Shown: positions 39,514-50,836, counted from the stretch's first letter. The stretch is DNA of 64,000 nt from Omphiscola glabra (GCA_964017045.1 OZ024801.1:35744757-35808756), one strand, 5' to 3'. A program made the numbers and translations. Notes: generated by a model not told the origin, from the sequence alone.

Positions 39514-40120
39514 GTGCAGTCGCATCAACGCTGCCCCTCCCACTTTGGGAGCAAGTCACGTGGAAGCAGCCTTTTGGTCAGCCAGACTCAACACATTCCC
39601 TTCCCTGAAGGCAGTTTTCAGATAAGGGACGGCTACTTTTGTACTAAACGCCATGATGTCTTCGTTGTTGGTAGCACCCACTGCCACATGGAGTATGTCA
39701 GTAGGACTGGACACCGCCCCGCTGGCAGATGTGCTGAACACCTCCGTAATATTGCGCAAAATATGCAGCGTCCCATCTCTAAATACTTTAATAGAAGCGA
39801 CCACAAGAGTTTAAAGGATTATGCTATCACCAGAGCCGACCCTAACAATTGCGGGGCCCTATGCGAAACGGATTGCGCGGGGCCCATTCTGGGTAGAGGA
39901 TAAGGATAATAAGTGAAAATTAAGATTTTGTATTAGAAAATAAATTCGGGGCGGGCCTATGAAAGTGCGGGGCCCATTGCGGCCGCATAGGTTGCAGTGG
40001 CCTAAGGCCGGCCCTGGCTATCACCACCATGATGTCTGGTTCAAACACAGCGAACCGGGTGAATTTGGAAAACAAACTGATCTAGACTTATGGAATCTTG
40101 GCACCGCATGGCAGGTCATT
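39514..40120 (+). pseudogene. Penelope-like element GIY-YIG endonuclease relic, split by a MITE
   Basis: The frame from 39514 gives FQIRDGYFCT, then CHMEYVSRTGHRPAGRCAEH, LRNIAQNM and PISKYFNRSDH. This follows the GIY-YIG endonuclease of Penelope-like retroelements (C.KCHMQYVG.TGR.L..R..EH, then PV..HFN..GH). A 186-bp MITE sits at 39831-40016. Removing it joins YAIT to TMMSGS, NLENKLI, a stop, and YGILAPHG, matching the usual tail. No reverse transcriptase remains upstream. Confidence 0.78.
39831..40016. mobile_element. hAT-type MITE inside the Penelope relic, 186 bp
   Basis: Ends CAGAGCCGACC and the inverse of GGCCGGCCCTG (CAGGGCCGGCC) are flanked by a perfect 8-bp duplication GCTATCAC (39823-39830 and 40017-40024). 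GGGGCCCAT-like blocks occur near both ends. Confidence 0.93.
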
Positions 40121-40212
40121 TTCTCATTCACATATTAAACCTTTTGTCCGCCACACCTCATTACGACCCATTGCAGTGGGCTAATTTTCCTCTCTTCCGT
40201 CCCATTTTGCCT

Positions 40213-40815
40213 GTATTTAATCTCTCACCTACTAATGTTATGTCACATTCCTTCTGCTGTCCTCCTACCTACTAATGTTATGTCACATTCCTCCTGCTGT
40301 CCTCCTACCTACTAATGTTATGTCACATTCCTTCTGCTGTCCTCCTACCTACTAATGTTATGTCACATTCCTTCTGCTGTCCTCCTACCTACTAATGTTA
40401 TGTCACATTCCTTCTGCTGTCCTCCTACCTACTAATGTTATGTCACATTCCTCCTGCTGTCCTCCTACCTACTAATGTTATGTCACATTCCTTCTGCTGT
40501 CCTCCTACCTACTAATGTTATGTCACATTCCTCCTGCTGTCCTCCTACCTACTAATGTTATGTCACATTCCTTCTGCTGTCCTCCTACCTACTAATGTTA
40601 TGTCACATTCCTCCTGCTGTCCTCCTACCTACTAATGTTATGTCACATTCCTTCTGCTGTCCTCCTACCTACTAATGTTATGTCACATTCCTTCTGCTGT
40701 CCTCCTACCTACTAATGTTATGTCACATTCCTCCTGCTGTCCTCCCACATACTAATGTTATGTCACATTCCTCCTGCTGTCCTCCCACCTACTTATGCTC
40801 TGTCACATTCCTCCT
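40213..40815. repeat. 40-bp minisatellite, about 15 copies
   Basis: The unit contains CTACTAATGTTATGTCACAT and TCCTTCTGCTGTCCTC. Copies alternate irregularly between CCTTCTGC and CCTCCTGC. It lies in the 3' part of the Penelope relic. Confidence 0.96.
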
Positions 40816-40879
40816 GCTTTCATCTCGTATGCTATACTGCAGCTAAGTGTTTAATTTTGTATTGTTTTTACTTTTGTCT

Positions 40880-40945
40880 GTTCATCGAAGAAGGCTTCTT
40901 GCCGACACATTCGTTGTTTCGTTTCGTTCCTTTTTCGGATCTTCT
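40880..40945 (+). other. Penelope-type 3' motif
   Basis: TCGAAGAAGGCTTCTTGCCG followed by ACACATTCGTTG resembles, from memory, a conserved 3' segment of Penelope-like elements. It lies just before the right direct repeat, consistent with one element from about 39.34 to 41.07 kb. Confidence 0.45.
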
Positions 40946-40956
40946 CATACTTTGGG

Positions 40957-41073
40957 TCACTCAAGTAAGATTACCCCCAAAAATATGTTATCCTTAAATT
41001 ATGTCGAATTTTGACTCTTTGAACGTGTCTCTCCAATATATTCCAAAATATATTTTATCGTCACTACCCGATT
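40957..41073. repeat. Direct repeat, right copy
   Basis: Matches 39342-39455. It could be the second LTR-like terminal repeat of the Penelope relic. Confidence 0.85.
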
Positions 41074-42340
41074 GCAGTCTCCTCTCCCCGTATAACATTA
41101 TCTTGTGTGGTAAACTTCGACAAACCCGACAGAAACTCCAGGAGTTCCAATGTTTGTCAATGGAATTCTAGTTGCACATGTAGCAAGTCTTTGCCAAGTT
41201 GTATGCACCGCTTGATGCTATTCTTTACATTCAACGATCCCGATGGGACCACCGTCATCTCATCGACGTCCACTGAAAATAAGCTACCCAAACTGGGACC
41301 GAGCGATTGCAGTTGCCAGTCGACGTCGTGTGATACCGCAGACGAGCACCACGATGAAATATTCACGTCTCTGTGGACGAGAGATGAGCGCGCAGGAAAT
41401 GTTTTTCCCCCAACCTCCGCCTCTGTTTTCCCTGGCTACGCTGCTGTTTATCTAAGACATTAAAAATCACCCCCAAGAGACGGAACGAGATTTTTTCAAA
41501 CTGTGGTTTGCATGTGTCCAAGCCGGTGGATCAATGGGATGTGACTCCGATAAGTAAAGTCGGCAACTCTACAGAAACAAGAGGGGGAGACAAGAGTAAA
41601 GAACTAGGAACATTTTCATTGACATGCACAAGTGACCCTGGCTACTAGTTGTCTGAGAGCTTTTTCCAATGGACTGCCTTTCATTACCCGTCTTCTAGTT
41701 TTGTTTGTTCTTAACACTTTTCAAAAAGGGAACAAGAAGTCAGGTAGGTACAACATTGTGTTAGTGATTTTAGATCAATTTTTGTTTTTCAACTAGTTTT
41801 TTGTTTAGATATGTTTGTAATCTTGTCTTAAAAAAAAATTAAAGATGTTATTTTTATGTTCATTGTAAGTTGGTATGTTAGTATTTTATTGACTAATTGA
41901 TATTTTGTTCATTTATTGACTGGCTAATGTGCTATTTTGAGAAGCTTGTATGATTGTGTTATATTGAGAAGCTTGTATGATTGTGTTATTTTGAGAAGCT
42001 TGTAAGATTGTGTTTTATTGACTTTGAAAAAAGGACTGCATTAATTATTAATTGCTGCTGTTGCGTTTATTTAAGATGTAAAATTAATCGTAAAAGCTGT
42101 GCACATGGTTAAAATGGCAAAGTGGGTGATTTCAAGTTCAGAGGTATTCATTTGTCGTATAAATCTTTTATAACATCTAATATTGAGCAATTTGGGGGGG
42201 GGGGGGGGGGGGTTGACAAATTTGACAAAACATGCATACAAGTAACACACTTTATAAAAATCCCCCCCCAAAAAGTATTATATTAATAATCAAGTGCCCC
42301 ACTTGCTTAAACACCGCAGATTTATTTCACCAACTATTTC
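41074..42340. other. GC-richer stretch with an unrecognised open frame, then AT-rich DNA
   Basis: At 41107-41463 a 118-codon plus-strand frame has a cysteine-rich part (CTCSKSLPSC, DCSCQSTSC). Base composition is more balanced than in neighbouring DNA. I recognise no domain and see no signal peptide or splice context. A short AGAAGCTTGTATGATTGTGT duplication is at 41940-42010 and a G18 run at about 42195. Confidence 0.35.
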
Positions 42341-42385
42341 AGAAAATATTACGCACCAAACGCACTTGCGATATTTTGTAAAAAG

Positions 42386-43137
42386 AATCTCATATAGCGC
42401 AGTTATCGGGAATCTCATCTAGCGCAGTTATCGGGAATCTCATATAGCGCAGTTATCGGGAATCTCATATAGCGCAGTTATCGGGAATCTCATATAGCGC
42501 AGTTATCGGGAATCTCATATAGCGCAGTTATCGGGAATCTCATATAGCGCAGTTATCGGGAATCTCATATAGCGCAGTTATCGGGAATCTCATATAGCGC
42601 AGTTATCGGGAATCTCATATAGCGCAGTTATCGGGAATCTCATATAGCGCAGTTATCGGGAATCTCATATAGCGCAGTTATCGGGAATCTCATATAGCGC
42701 AGTTATCGGGAATCTCATATAGCGCAGTTATCGGGAATCTCATATAGCGCAGTTATCGGGAATCTCATATAGCGCAGTTATCGGGAATCTCATATAGCGC
42801 AGTTATCGGGAATCTCATATAGCGCAGTTATCGGGAATCTCATATAGCGCAGTTATCGGGAATCTCATATAGCGCAGTTATCGGGAATCTCATATAGCGC
42901 AGTTATCGGGAATCTCATATAGCGCAGTTATCGGGAATCTCATATAGCGCAGTTATCGGGAATCTCATATAGCGCAGTTATCGGGAATCTCATATAGCGC
43001 AGTTATCGGGAATCTCATATAGCGCAGTTATCGGGAATCTCATATAGCGCAGTTATCGGGAATCTCATATAGCGCAGTTATTGGGAATCTCATTTAGCGC
43101 AGTTATCGGGAATCTCATTTAGCGCAGTTATCGGGAA
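42386..43137. repeat. 25-bp minisatellite, about 30 near-identical copies
   Basis: The unit is AGCGCAGTTATCGGGAATCT plus CATAT, almost without variation except at the edges, where CATTT and CATCT appear. It arose within a dispersed repeat (flank GAAAATATTACGCACCAAAC). Confidence 0.98.
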
Positions 43138-45542
43138 TTTTATTTCGTAAAATCAGCTTATTCCCTTCGCTTTCGGCTTGAAAAACAGGTAGAACTGATT
43201 TTGGAGTTTAAGGTTGTGAGAGGGGGGGGGGGTAGTGCTGAAAATTTGTTTTGTCATTGGCAACGAGTCAATGGGCCAAGTTTCAACTCGATAGCTTGAC
43301 GGGAAGTGGACCAATTAGCCGTCCGCAGATTTTGCCTCCCAGGCAGTCGTAAGCCAGACCCCTACAAACAAAGACAAAGTTAACATTAAGAATTTTAAAA
43401 AAAAGATTGTACAACGAAATACATTGAAGGATGAATTAGGTGACGCCTTCAAATTATCTTTAGGCTGCGGCTATTCGGACCCGGGTATCAGAAGTGGGAG
43501 GTTGGATTTATTAAAAAATATTAAAAATATTATTGTATGGTTTTTAAGACAAAATTTGGTTTCAAATGAAAGATAATTGAGTGGACTACTTGTTTGTAAA
43601 CTTACCTCATCACTTTAAAACTAAAATAAACTACCACAAATGACAATCAAATAGCACTGTCTAAAGGGACCCGGGTACGCATGGCTTTATCTTTATCTAA
43701 ACACTTTCTTTAGATTTATATTCTATCCTTGTTTTCATAATCTCCCCACCTTAAAATTTTTTTTTTTAAAATGAACGAATAAATAAAATAAATAGAAATT
43801 CATTGGTCTATGTTATTTGGTCGTTATCTTAATTATTATGAGGGATATTTTCGACATATGCCTTGATCTTTCTTGGAACTTGTACATTATTGCTTTTAAT
43901 TACAGATATTGTCTAGATAAAAGTTATAACTATACTTTAGTTAAAATATTGCTTATTGTTATAAATGATATTGTTCAATCAAATGCGATGCATTTCTTAT
44001 CACTTTATTTTAAAATGGACATTCAATTTTTTAAAATTTTCTTTCACCTATTCATAATAAAACACATGAAATCTTTGATTCAAGCATTGTACTCAAAAGG
44101 ATTTAATTTTTTTAAACTAATCTTATTTTAAAATCTGATTTAAGTCCACTAACGTAGAGTGATCCTGGACAATAATGCCATCTTCTTAATCTTAGTGATA
44201 GCCTCGGGTCATTCATTTAGAATTTAGCATAAAAAAGTAAAATCATTTGTAAGCAAGATTTTGTTCAAAGGAATTATATCAAAGAAAAATATGGCCGCCT
44301 CCTGCAATTGCCTGGCACACAAGGGCAGACAAATACCTGACTTACTCTCTTCTTTGATGTGGGTTATCGGAACCCTGTTGTATTTAACACAGTGTGCTAG
44401 TGAAATTATGAGCGCAAACTCAAAATATTGAAGGGAGCTAACAAGCTTAACGCATTGATTAATCTTATAATACACTTCCAATACACACCGAAAGGTTCTC
44501 ATTGTGTTGATCGGAATGTGTTCAAAGACATTTAAACAATAAAAGAAGTAGCCAGGGTCTCATATTAACTAACACAAGGACCACTAATAGACACAGGGAC
44601 TTCAAACAGGTACAAGGATCTCAAATAGACACAGGGACCTTATATAGATATAAGGGTCTCAAATAGACACATGACATGTATCTATTAAAAGCTCCTCAAA
44701 TGATAATTTTTTTAAACCCATCACTAAGCTGAAATGAATATTATAATGAACTTATTCATTCAATAGACGTTGTGAGAGCATTTCAATTTTAACACATTTT
44801 ATAAGTATTGTTTGGCGTATTGTTAAATCTACTTGGGGCCAATGGCGTAATTTTTGTTGCCAACCTCCACGGAAAAAATCACCAGTTGGCATAAAATGTC
44901 GCACCTAAATGTACAGACAAAAATTGCCGTCTGGAGAAGACGCCCCACTATGTCATACCCTTCCTATGCCAGGAAGGGTGTCTCAAAAAGTCGAGTTCCC
45001 GGGATCTTTATCGAGCCCTTTTATGACACTGAGAAGAGCATATGGTTTGAATACAATTATTGCTCGTTTATGAAACACAAACGAAAGAGCGAACCCAGCT
45101 GTTTAGGTCAATCAAACATGCTATCGGCGCAGTCGAGAGCCACATGTATAAAAACAGCTCTATCAATCTAATTGGAGGGTAATGAGGCCAGTATATGGCA
45201 AGAACAATTATACATTACTTTGCACTGCGCAATGATACACGGTTTGTAAGGAGGGAATAATTGGAGCGCTTTTCCCAATGGCAAAATAAAACATAAAAAA
45301 AACTGGTTATGAAAAAAGGATGGGTCGGCATGAGAAGTTGGGATTTATTTTTACTAGGAAACGCTATCTAAAAGAATCACCAACAATTTATTATCTCCCA
45401 CCACAAGCTAAAGAAACTAGCCCACAGCAAATACAGTTTACTTTTGACAACCCTACATGAGACGCTTACATAACGAAATAGAAAGTCAGATAAAATGTTT
45501 AAATGGCGGCGTTAATCGATAAGAAACTTTTTGAACTTTATG
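43138..45542. other. AT-rich DNA without a recognisable gene
   Basis: It includes a fragment with GGCGTAATTTTTGTTGCC at 44841-44950 that looks like a decayed DNA transposon, and a loose repeat of TAGACACAGGGACYT at 44588-44660. Open frames at 43817-44131 and 44854-45171 have no recognisable product. Confidence 0.5.
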
Positions 45543-45778
45543 CTTTGTGGCCTTGTTCATCAATTCACTTTTTGTGGCCCCGTTCATCAATTCATTCTTT
45601 GTGGCCCCGTTCATCAATTCATGCTTTGTGACCCCGTTCATCAATTCATGCTTTGTGGCCCCGTTCATCAATTCGTGCTTTGTGACCCCGTTCATCAATT
45701 CATGCTTTGTGGCCCCGTTCATCAATTCATGCTTTGTGGCTCCGTTCATCAATTCATGCTTTGTGGCCCCGTTCATCC
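45543..45778. repeat. 27-bp minisatellite, about 9 copies
   Basis: The unit contains TTCATCAATTCATGCTTTGT and GGCCCCG. Units differ at GGCCCC versus GACCCC. It gives spurious open frames on both strands. Confidence 0.95.
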
Positions 45779-46140
45779 AATACTCTCTTTCACAGTTCAA
45801 AGGTCACATTGTTCATCAAAACAAGCGACTAGTACGGGTAAATTAAGCCTAAACCATTCTTTCCTGCCCCCACCGCCCGCCCCCACTTTGATTTCAGAAG
45901 CGTCTCGTTGCTCTGCAGCTTTCAAAACCTTTCCATATCCCAACGGCGGGCTCCCTCAGACATGAGATATTAATGAACAGGAGAACGGATCCTGTAGATA
46001 AAAAAAAGTCCTTAGTCACATCACGTATGTAATGAGTTCACATCTAGACCAGCTCTCTAGGGAACTTGTTTGGAGTCATTCTAATATACCCCCAACTCGT
46101 GGACTTTTCCTTACTCGCATCTTTTCTTTATTCATTTTCA

Positions 46141-46682
46141 CAAGTACAAGGGGTATGTCCTAAGTACAAGGGGTATGTTCTAAGTACAAGATGTATGTCC
46201 TAAGTACAAGGGTATGTCCTAAGTACAAAGGGTGTGTCGTAAGTACAAGGGGTATGTCCTAAGTACAAGAGGAATATCCTAAGTACTAGGGGCATGTCCT
46301 AAGTACAAGAGGTATGTCCTAAGTACAAGGGGTATGTGCTAAGTACAAGAGGTATGTCCTAAGTACAAGAGGTATGTCCTAAGTACAAGGGGTATGTCCT
46401 AAGTACAAGGGGTATGTCCTAAGTACAAGAGGTATGTCCTAAGTACAAGGGGTATGTCCTAAGTACAAGGGGTATGTCCTAAGTACAAGAGGAATATCCT
46501 AAGTACAAGGGGTATGTCCTAAGTACAAGAGGAATATCCTAAGTACAAGGGGTATGTCCTAAGTACAAGGGGTATGTCCTAAGTACAAGAGGTATGTCCT
46601 AAGTACAAGGGGTATGTCCTAAGTACAAGAGGTATGTCCTAAGTACAAGGGGTATGTCCTAAGTACAAGGGGTATGTGCTAA
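46141..46682. repeat. 20-bp minisatellite, about 27 copies
   Basis: The unit is AAGTACAAGGGGTATGTCCT, with AAGAGG and GGAATATCC variants recurring in blocks. Confidence 0.97.
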
Positions 46683-46800
46683 AAATCATGTATTCCCTTC
46701 TGGCGCATGGAATTTAAATAAATCATTTCATCTTTTGTAGAGATTAACATCAAGGAGTATCTTCATTGGGTGAAGTCATAAATACCTGAGTCATGAATGC

Positions 46801-47401
46801 AGCCTCGTCACAAGAAGTACCATAGTCAGAGTGTAGTACAGACTACCTCGTCACAAGAAGTACCATAGTCAGAGTGTAGTACAGACTACCTTGTCACAAG
46901 AAGTACCATAGTCAGAGTGTAGTACAGACAACCTCGTCACAAAAAGTACCATAGTCAGAGTGTAGTACAGACTACCTCGCCACAAGAAGTACCATGTTCA
47001 GAGTGTAGTACAGTCTACCTCGTCACAAGAAGTACCATGATCAGAGTGTAGTACAGACTACCTTGTCACAAGAAGTACCATAGTAAGAGTGTATTATAGG
47101 CTACTTTGTCACAAGAAGTACCATAGTCAGAGTGTAGTACAGATTACCTTGTCACAAGAAGTACCATAGTCAGAGTGTAGTACAGACTACCTTGTCACAA
47201 GAAGTACCATAGTCAGAGTGTAGCACAGACTACCTTGTCAATAGAAGTACCATAGTCAGAGTGTAGTACAGACTACCTTGTCACAAGAAGTACCATAGTC
47301 AGAGTGTAGTACAGACTACCTTGTCACAAGAAGTACCATAGTCAGAGTGTAGTACATATTACCTCGTCACAAGAAGTACCATGGCCAGTGTGTAGTACAG
47401 G
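46801..47401. repeat. 43-bp minisatellite, about 14 copies
   Basis: The unit contains GTCACAAGAAGTACCATAGT and CAGAGTGTAGTACAGACTACC. Unit junctions alternate between CCTCGTCAC and CCTTGTCAC. Confidence 0.96.
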
Positions 47402-47726
47402 TTTAAAGTGGAAGCAGTTGAATGCACACTCATACAGGGTTTTGGAACAGCGGCACAGTGTAACAGCGGCACAGTGTTGAAAAAAAAATCAAAATTAAAA
47501 AAGTCCAACATATTTAAAGGGACGTTTCAATAGAAACTAAAATAACTACACTCTTATTTTGTAAAACATGTGTGGAGGCTGAAACATATATTATAAATGA
47601 TCAGTAATTATTTTATGTTTGAAGCTAATAAGATTATATGTTATGATATATGTTAAATTAGAATGTGTAGAAAAGAGCCACCCGCCATCTTGCCTCTCTC
47701 TCTTTTTTAATTGAACAGCATTGTCT

Positions 47727-47985
47727 AACAACCGTTGTAATGGATGTCAAACATTGTCTAACAACCGTTGTAACGGATGTCAAACATTGTCTAACAACCG
47801 TTGTAATGGATGTCAAACATTGTCTAACAACCGTTGTAATGGATGTCAAACATTGTCTAACAACCGTTGTAATGGATGTCAAACATTGTCTAACAACCGT
47901 TGTAATGGATGTCAAACATTGTCTAACAACCGTTGTAACGGATGTCAAAGATTTGTCTTACATTCTTTGGGATGGATGTCAAACA
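47727..47985. repeat. 33-bp minisatellite, left arm, about 8 copies
   Basis: The unit contains GTCTAACAACCGTTGTAATG and GATGTCAAACATT and is highly uniform. Open frames on both strands reflect a period divisible by three. A LINE fragment follows, and diverged units continue at 48215. Confidence 0.96.
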
Positions 47986-48212
47986 TTGATTGATTGGATA
48001 CTTCTATAGCGCTGGTATCCATGCTACTTTAGCACGCTCACTGCGCCCTGGTTTCCTCAAATCTATTTAAACAAAAAAGTCTTTAAATGTTTCCCAAATG
48101 ATTTTCTGTCCTTTTCAGTACTCCTCAAAGTTGAAGGTAAACTATTCCATAACTTTAGCGCTACCGCTTCAAAAGAGCACACTCCGTAGGACATTTTTCT
48201 GTGTTCATCCAC
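47986..48212 (-). pseudogene. 5'-truncated non-LTR retrotransposon tail
   Basis: Minus-strand frame: GVCSFEAVALKLWNSLPSTL, then SFGKHLKTFLFK and a stop. This is the C-terminal signature (LWNSLP...F...LK..LF) found after the reverse transcriptase of CR1/Jockey-type elements. It ends in a CAAT-rich tail at about 47986-48000, the expected 3' end. It lies inside the 33-bp array. Confidence 0.75.
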
Positions 48213-48495
48213 ATTCTTTTTGATGGATGTCACACATTGTCTTACATTCTTTTTGATGGATGTCAAACATTTTCTTATAATCTTTTTGATGAAAGACAAA
48301 CATAGTCTTACAAACGTTTATTGTTTTACATTCGTTTTAATGGATGTCAAACATTGTCTTACAATGTTTTTGATGAAAGACAAATATTGTGTTGCAACTG
48401 CTTTGATTGCTGTCAAACATTGTCTTACATCCGTTTTGTTTGATGTCAAACATTGTCGTACATCTGTTTTGATGGATGTCAAACATTTTAACATA
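48213..48495. repeat. 33-bp minisatellite, right arm, diverged, about 8-9 copies
   Basis: Units share TGATGGATGTCAAACATTGT with the left arm but carry CTTACATTCTTTT instead of CTAACAACCGTTG. They vary much more. Confidence 0.88.
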
Positions 48496-48776
48496 ATAAT
48501 AATTGTTCTGAATAGTTCATAGACAGACATTGACATTGTACCATCTTAGCTATCGAGTAAGAGTGCAATTAACGAGACTTGAACTTCATGACAGTTGGCA
48601 TCTCCTTCAATACCCCCCCCCCCCTCAACCTCTTTTTTACGCTAAACAAAATCTAAACAAGCGCCAAGTACATGTTTGTTTCTTTGGTTGTTTGTTTGTT
48701 TGTTTGTTGCAACATCCACCTTTTATCATTTCTTCTTTTTTAAAGATGAATACGCGAATAGCATTGTGTTTTTTTT

Positions 48777-49020
48777 TAGATTGACTCGTTTTGAGATTGA
48801 CTCGTTTTGAGATTGACTCGTTTTGAGATTGACTCGTTTTGAGATTGACTCGTTTTGAGATTGACTCGTTTTGAGATTGACTCGTTTTGAGATTGACTCG
48901 TTTTGAGATTGACTCGTTTTGAGATTGACTCGTTTTGAGATTGACTCGTTTTGAGATTGACTCGTTTTGAGATTGACTCGTTTTGAGATGGACTCGTTTG
49001 AGATTGCCTCGTTTTGAGAT
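48777..49020. repeat. 16-bp minisatellite, about 15 copies
   Basis: Nearly perfect copies of GATTGACTCGTTTTGA, with slips only in the last two units. Confidence 0.97.
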
Positions 49021-49067
49021 TGAAGAGAGTTGGTAAGAAAACCCTACGATGTAGTACCTCCCCATGG

Positions 49068-49560
49068 CAATCCTAGTTTATAGTTCCGCCCAATGATATC
49101 CTTAGTTTATGGTTCCGCCCGATGATATCCCTAGTTTATGGTTCTTCCCGATTATATCCCTAGTTTATGGTTCCGCCCGATGATATCCCTAGTTTATGGT
49201 TCTTCCCAATTATATCCCTATTTTATAGTTCCGCCCGATGATATCCCTAGTTTAAAGTTCCGCCCGATGATATCCCTAGTTTATAGTTCCGCCCGATGAT
49301 ATCCCTAGTTTATAGTTCCGCCCGATGATATCCCTAGTTTACAGTTCCACCCGATGATATCCCTAGTTTATAGTTCCGCCCGATGATATCCCTAGTTTAT
49401 GGTCCGCCCGATGTTATCCCTAGTTTATTGTTCTTCCCGATGATATCCCTAGTGTATGGTTCTTCCCGATGATATCCCTAGTTTATGGTTCCGCCCGATG
49501 ATATTCCTAGCTTATGGTTCCGCCCGATAATATCCCTAGTAAATAGTTTCTTGCCATGAT
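49068..49560. repeat. 29-bp minisatellite, about 17 copies
   Basis: The unit contains TAGTTTATGGTTCCGCCCGA and TGATATCCC. A MITE interrupts the array at 49571; degenerate units resume at 49761-49830. Confidence 0.95.
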
Positions 49561-49570
49561 CAACCTAGTA

Positions 49571-49760
49571 CAGTGGTCGGCAAATCGCGGCTCGCAAGCC
49601 GCATGCGGCTCTTTAGCGACCTCAGTGCGGCTCGGCCATTTGGCCATAAATAGGTTTTGACTCCGAAAAACATGGTTCTTGAAAAGTAATTTGGCTCTCA
49701 AAAATATTTTTAATCGTCCTGTTTTTTGTCTGTTTTGACTAATGAGTTTGCCGACCACTG
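49571..49760. mobile_element. hAT-type MITE, 190 bp, OposCharlie-like ends
   Basis: Perfect 14-bp inverted ends CAGTGGTCGGCAAA and TTTGCCGACCACTG are flanked by 8-bp ACCTAGTA/ACCTATTA (7 of 8). The right end read inward is CAGTGGTCGGCAAACTCATT. From memory this matches the ends of the hAT family called OposCharlie1 or relatives, known for cross-phylum spread. No coding region. Confidence 0.93.
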
Positions 49761-49830
49761 ACCTATTATATAGTTCCAAGCGATGATAACCTTAGTATAT
49801 AGTTCCATGCAATGATACTCTCAGCATATT

Positions 49831-50217
49831 GCAATAATATGTTATGAAATCACTATGTACCAGAGATTCAGTTAATTAACGTTGTTTTTTTTTGCACCAT
49901 ATTTTCCCATGAAGTCATGTACAGGACGTGTCAACGTGGTCAAGTACATCTATTTTGTACCTTCTGAGGAAACGGTGCGGGTCGAGGATGCTGTCATGAA
50001 TGTAGTTGGAAGAAAAGGGGAAAATATGCATGTGTACCAACCGATTAACTCATATTTATTAACCTTGTGTATATACCTTTTATAGTTGAGTCAATACTTT
50101 TGCGCGTGACCCACTAATTAGGTCAAATTAGGCTATTGAATTAATAAGTGTGGGGGGGGGGGGGGGGCACCATGAACATATAAAAACAACGCTAGTGTCA
50201 CTGAGTATCATGTTTGG
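49831..50217. other. No gene recognised
   Basis: A short plus-strand frame at 49882-50085 has no recognisable domain. A G17 run lies near 50151. Confidence 0.5.
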
Positions 50218-50836
50218 GTATTGGAAGGAAGGGTTTCTGTAATGGGACATCGTTACACCACCTGCTGGAAGGAATGGTTTCTGTAATGGGACATCGTTAC
50301 ACCACCTGCTGGAAGGAATGGTTTCTGTAAAGGGACATCGTTACACCACCTGCTGGAAGGAAGGGTTTCTGTAATGGGACATCGTTACACCACCTGCTGG
50401 AAGGAAGGGTTTCTGTAATGGGACATCGTTACACCACCTGCTGGAAGGTATGATTTCTGTAATGGCTGACCATTACCCCATCTGCTGGAAGGTATGATTT
50501 CTGTATTGACTGACCATTACACCAGCTGCTGGAAGTTATGATTTCTGTAATGGCTGACCATTACACCATCTGCTGGAAGGTATGATTTCTGTATTGACTG
50601 ACCATTACACCAGCTGCTGGAAGTTATGATTTCTGTAATGACTCACCAATACACCAGCTGCTGGAAGTTATGATTTCTGTAATGACCGACCAATACACCA
50701 GCTGCTGGAAGTTATGATTTCTGTAATGACTGACCGTTACACCAGCTGCTGGAAGGTACGATTTCTGCAATAGCTGACCATTACACCAGCTGCTGGATGG
50801 TATGATTTCTGTAATAGCTGACCATTACACCAGCTG
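50218..50836. repeat. 44-bp minisatellite with two subfamilies, about 14 copies
   Basis: The unit contains CTGGAAGGAATGGTTTCTGT. The first five copies continue AATGGGACATCGTTACACC; later ones continue AATGGCTGACCATTACACC. The switch is abrupt near 50460. Confidence 0.95.

Noticed and set aside
39556..39804. Minus-strand frame over the Penelope relic
   Set aside because: Shadow of the plus-strand GIY-YIG frame.
43817..44131. 104-codon AT-rich frame
   Set aside because: Composition is hydrophobic and AT-driven; no motif or splice context.
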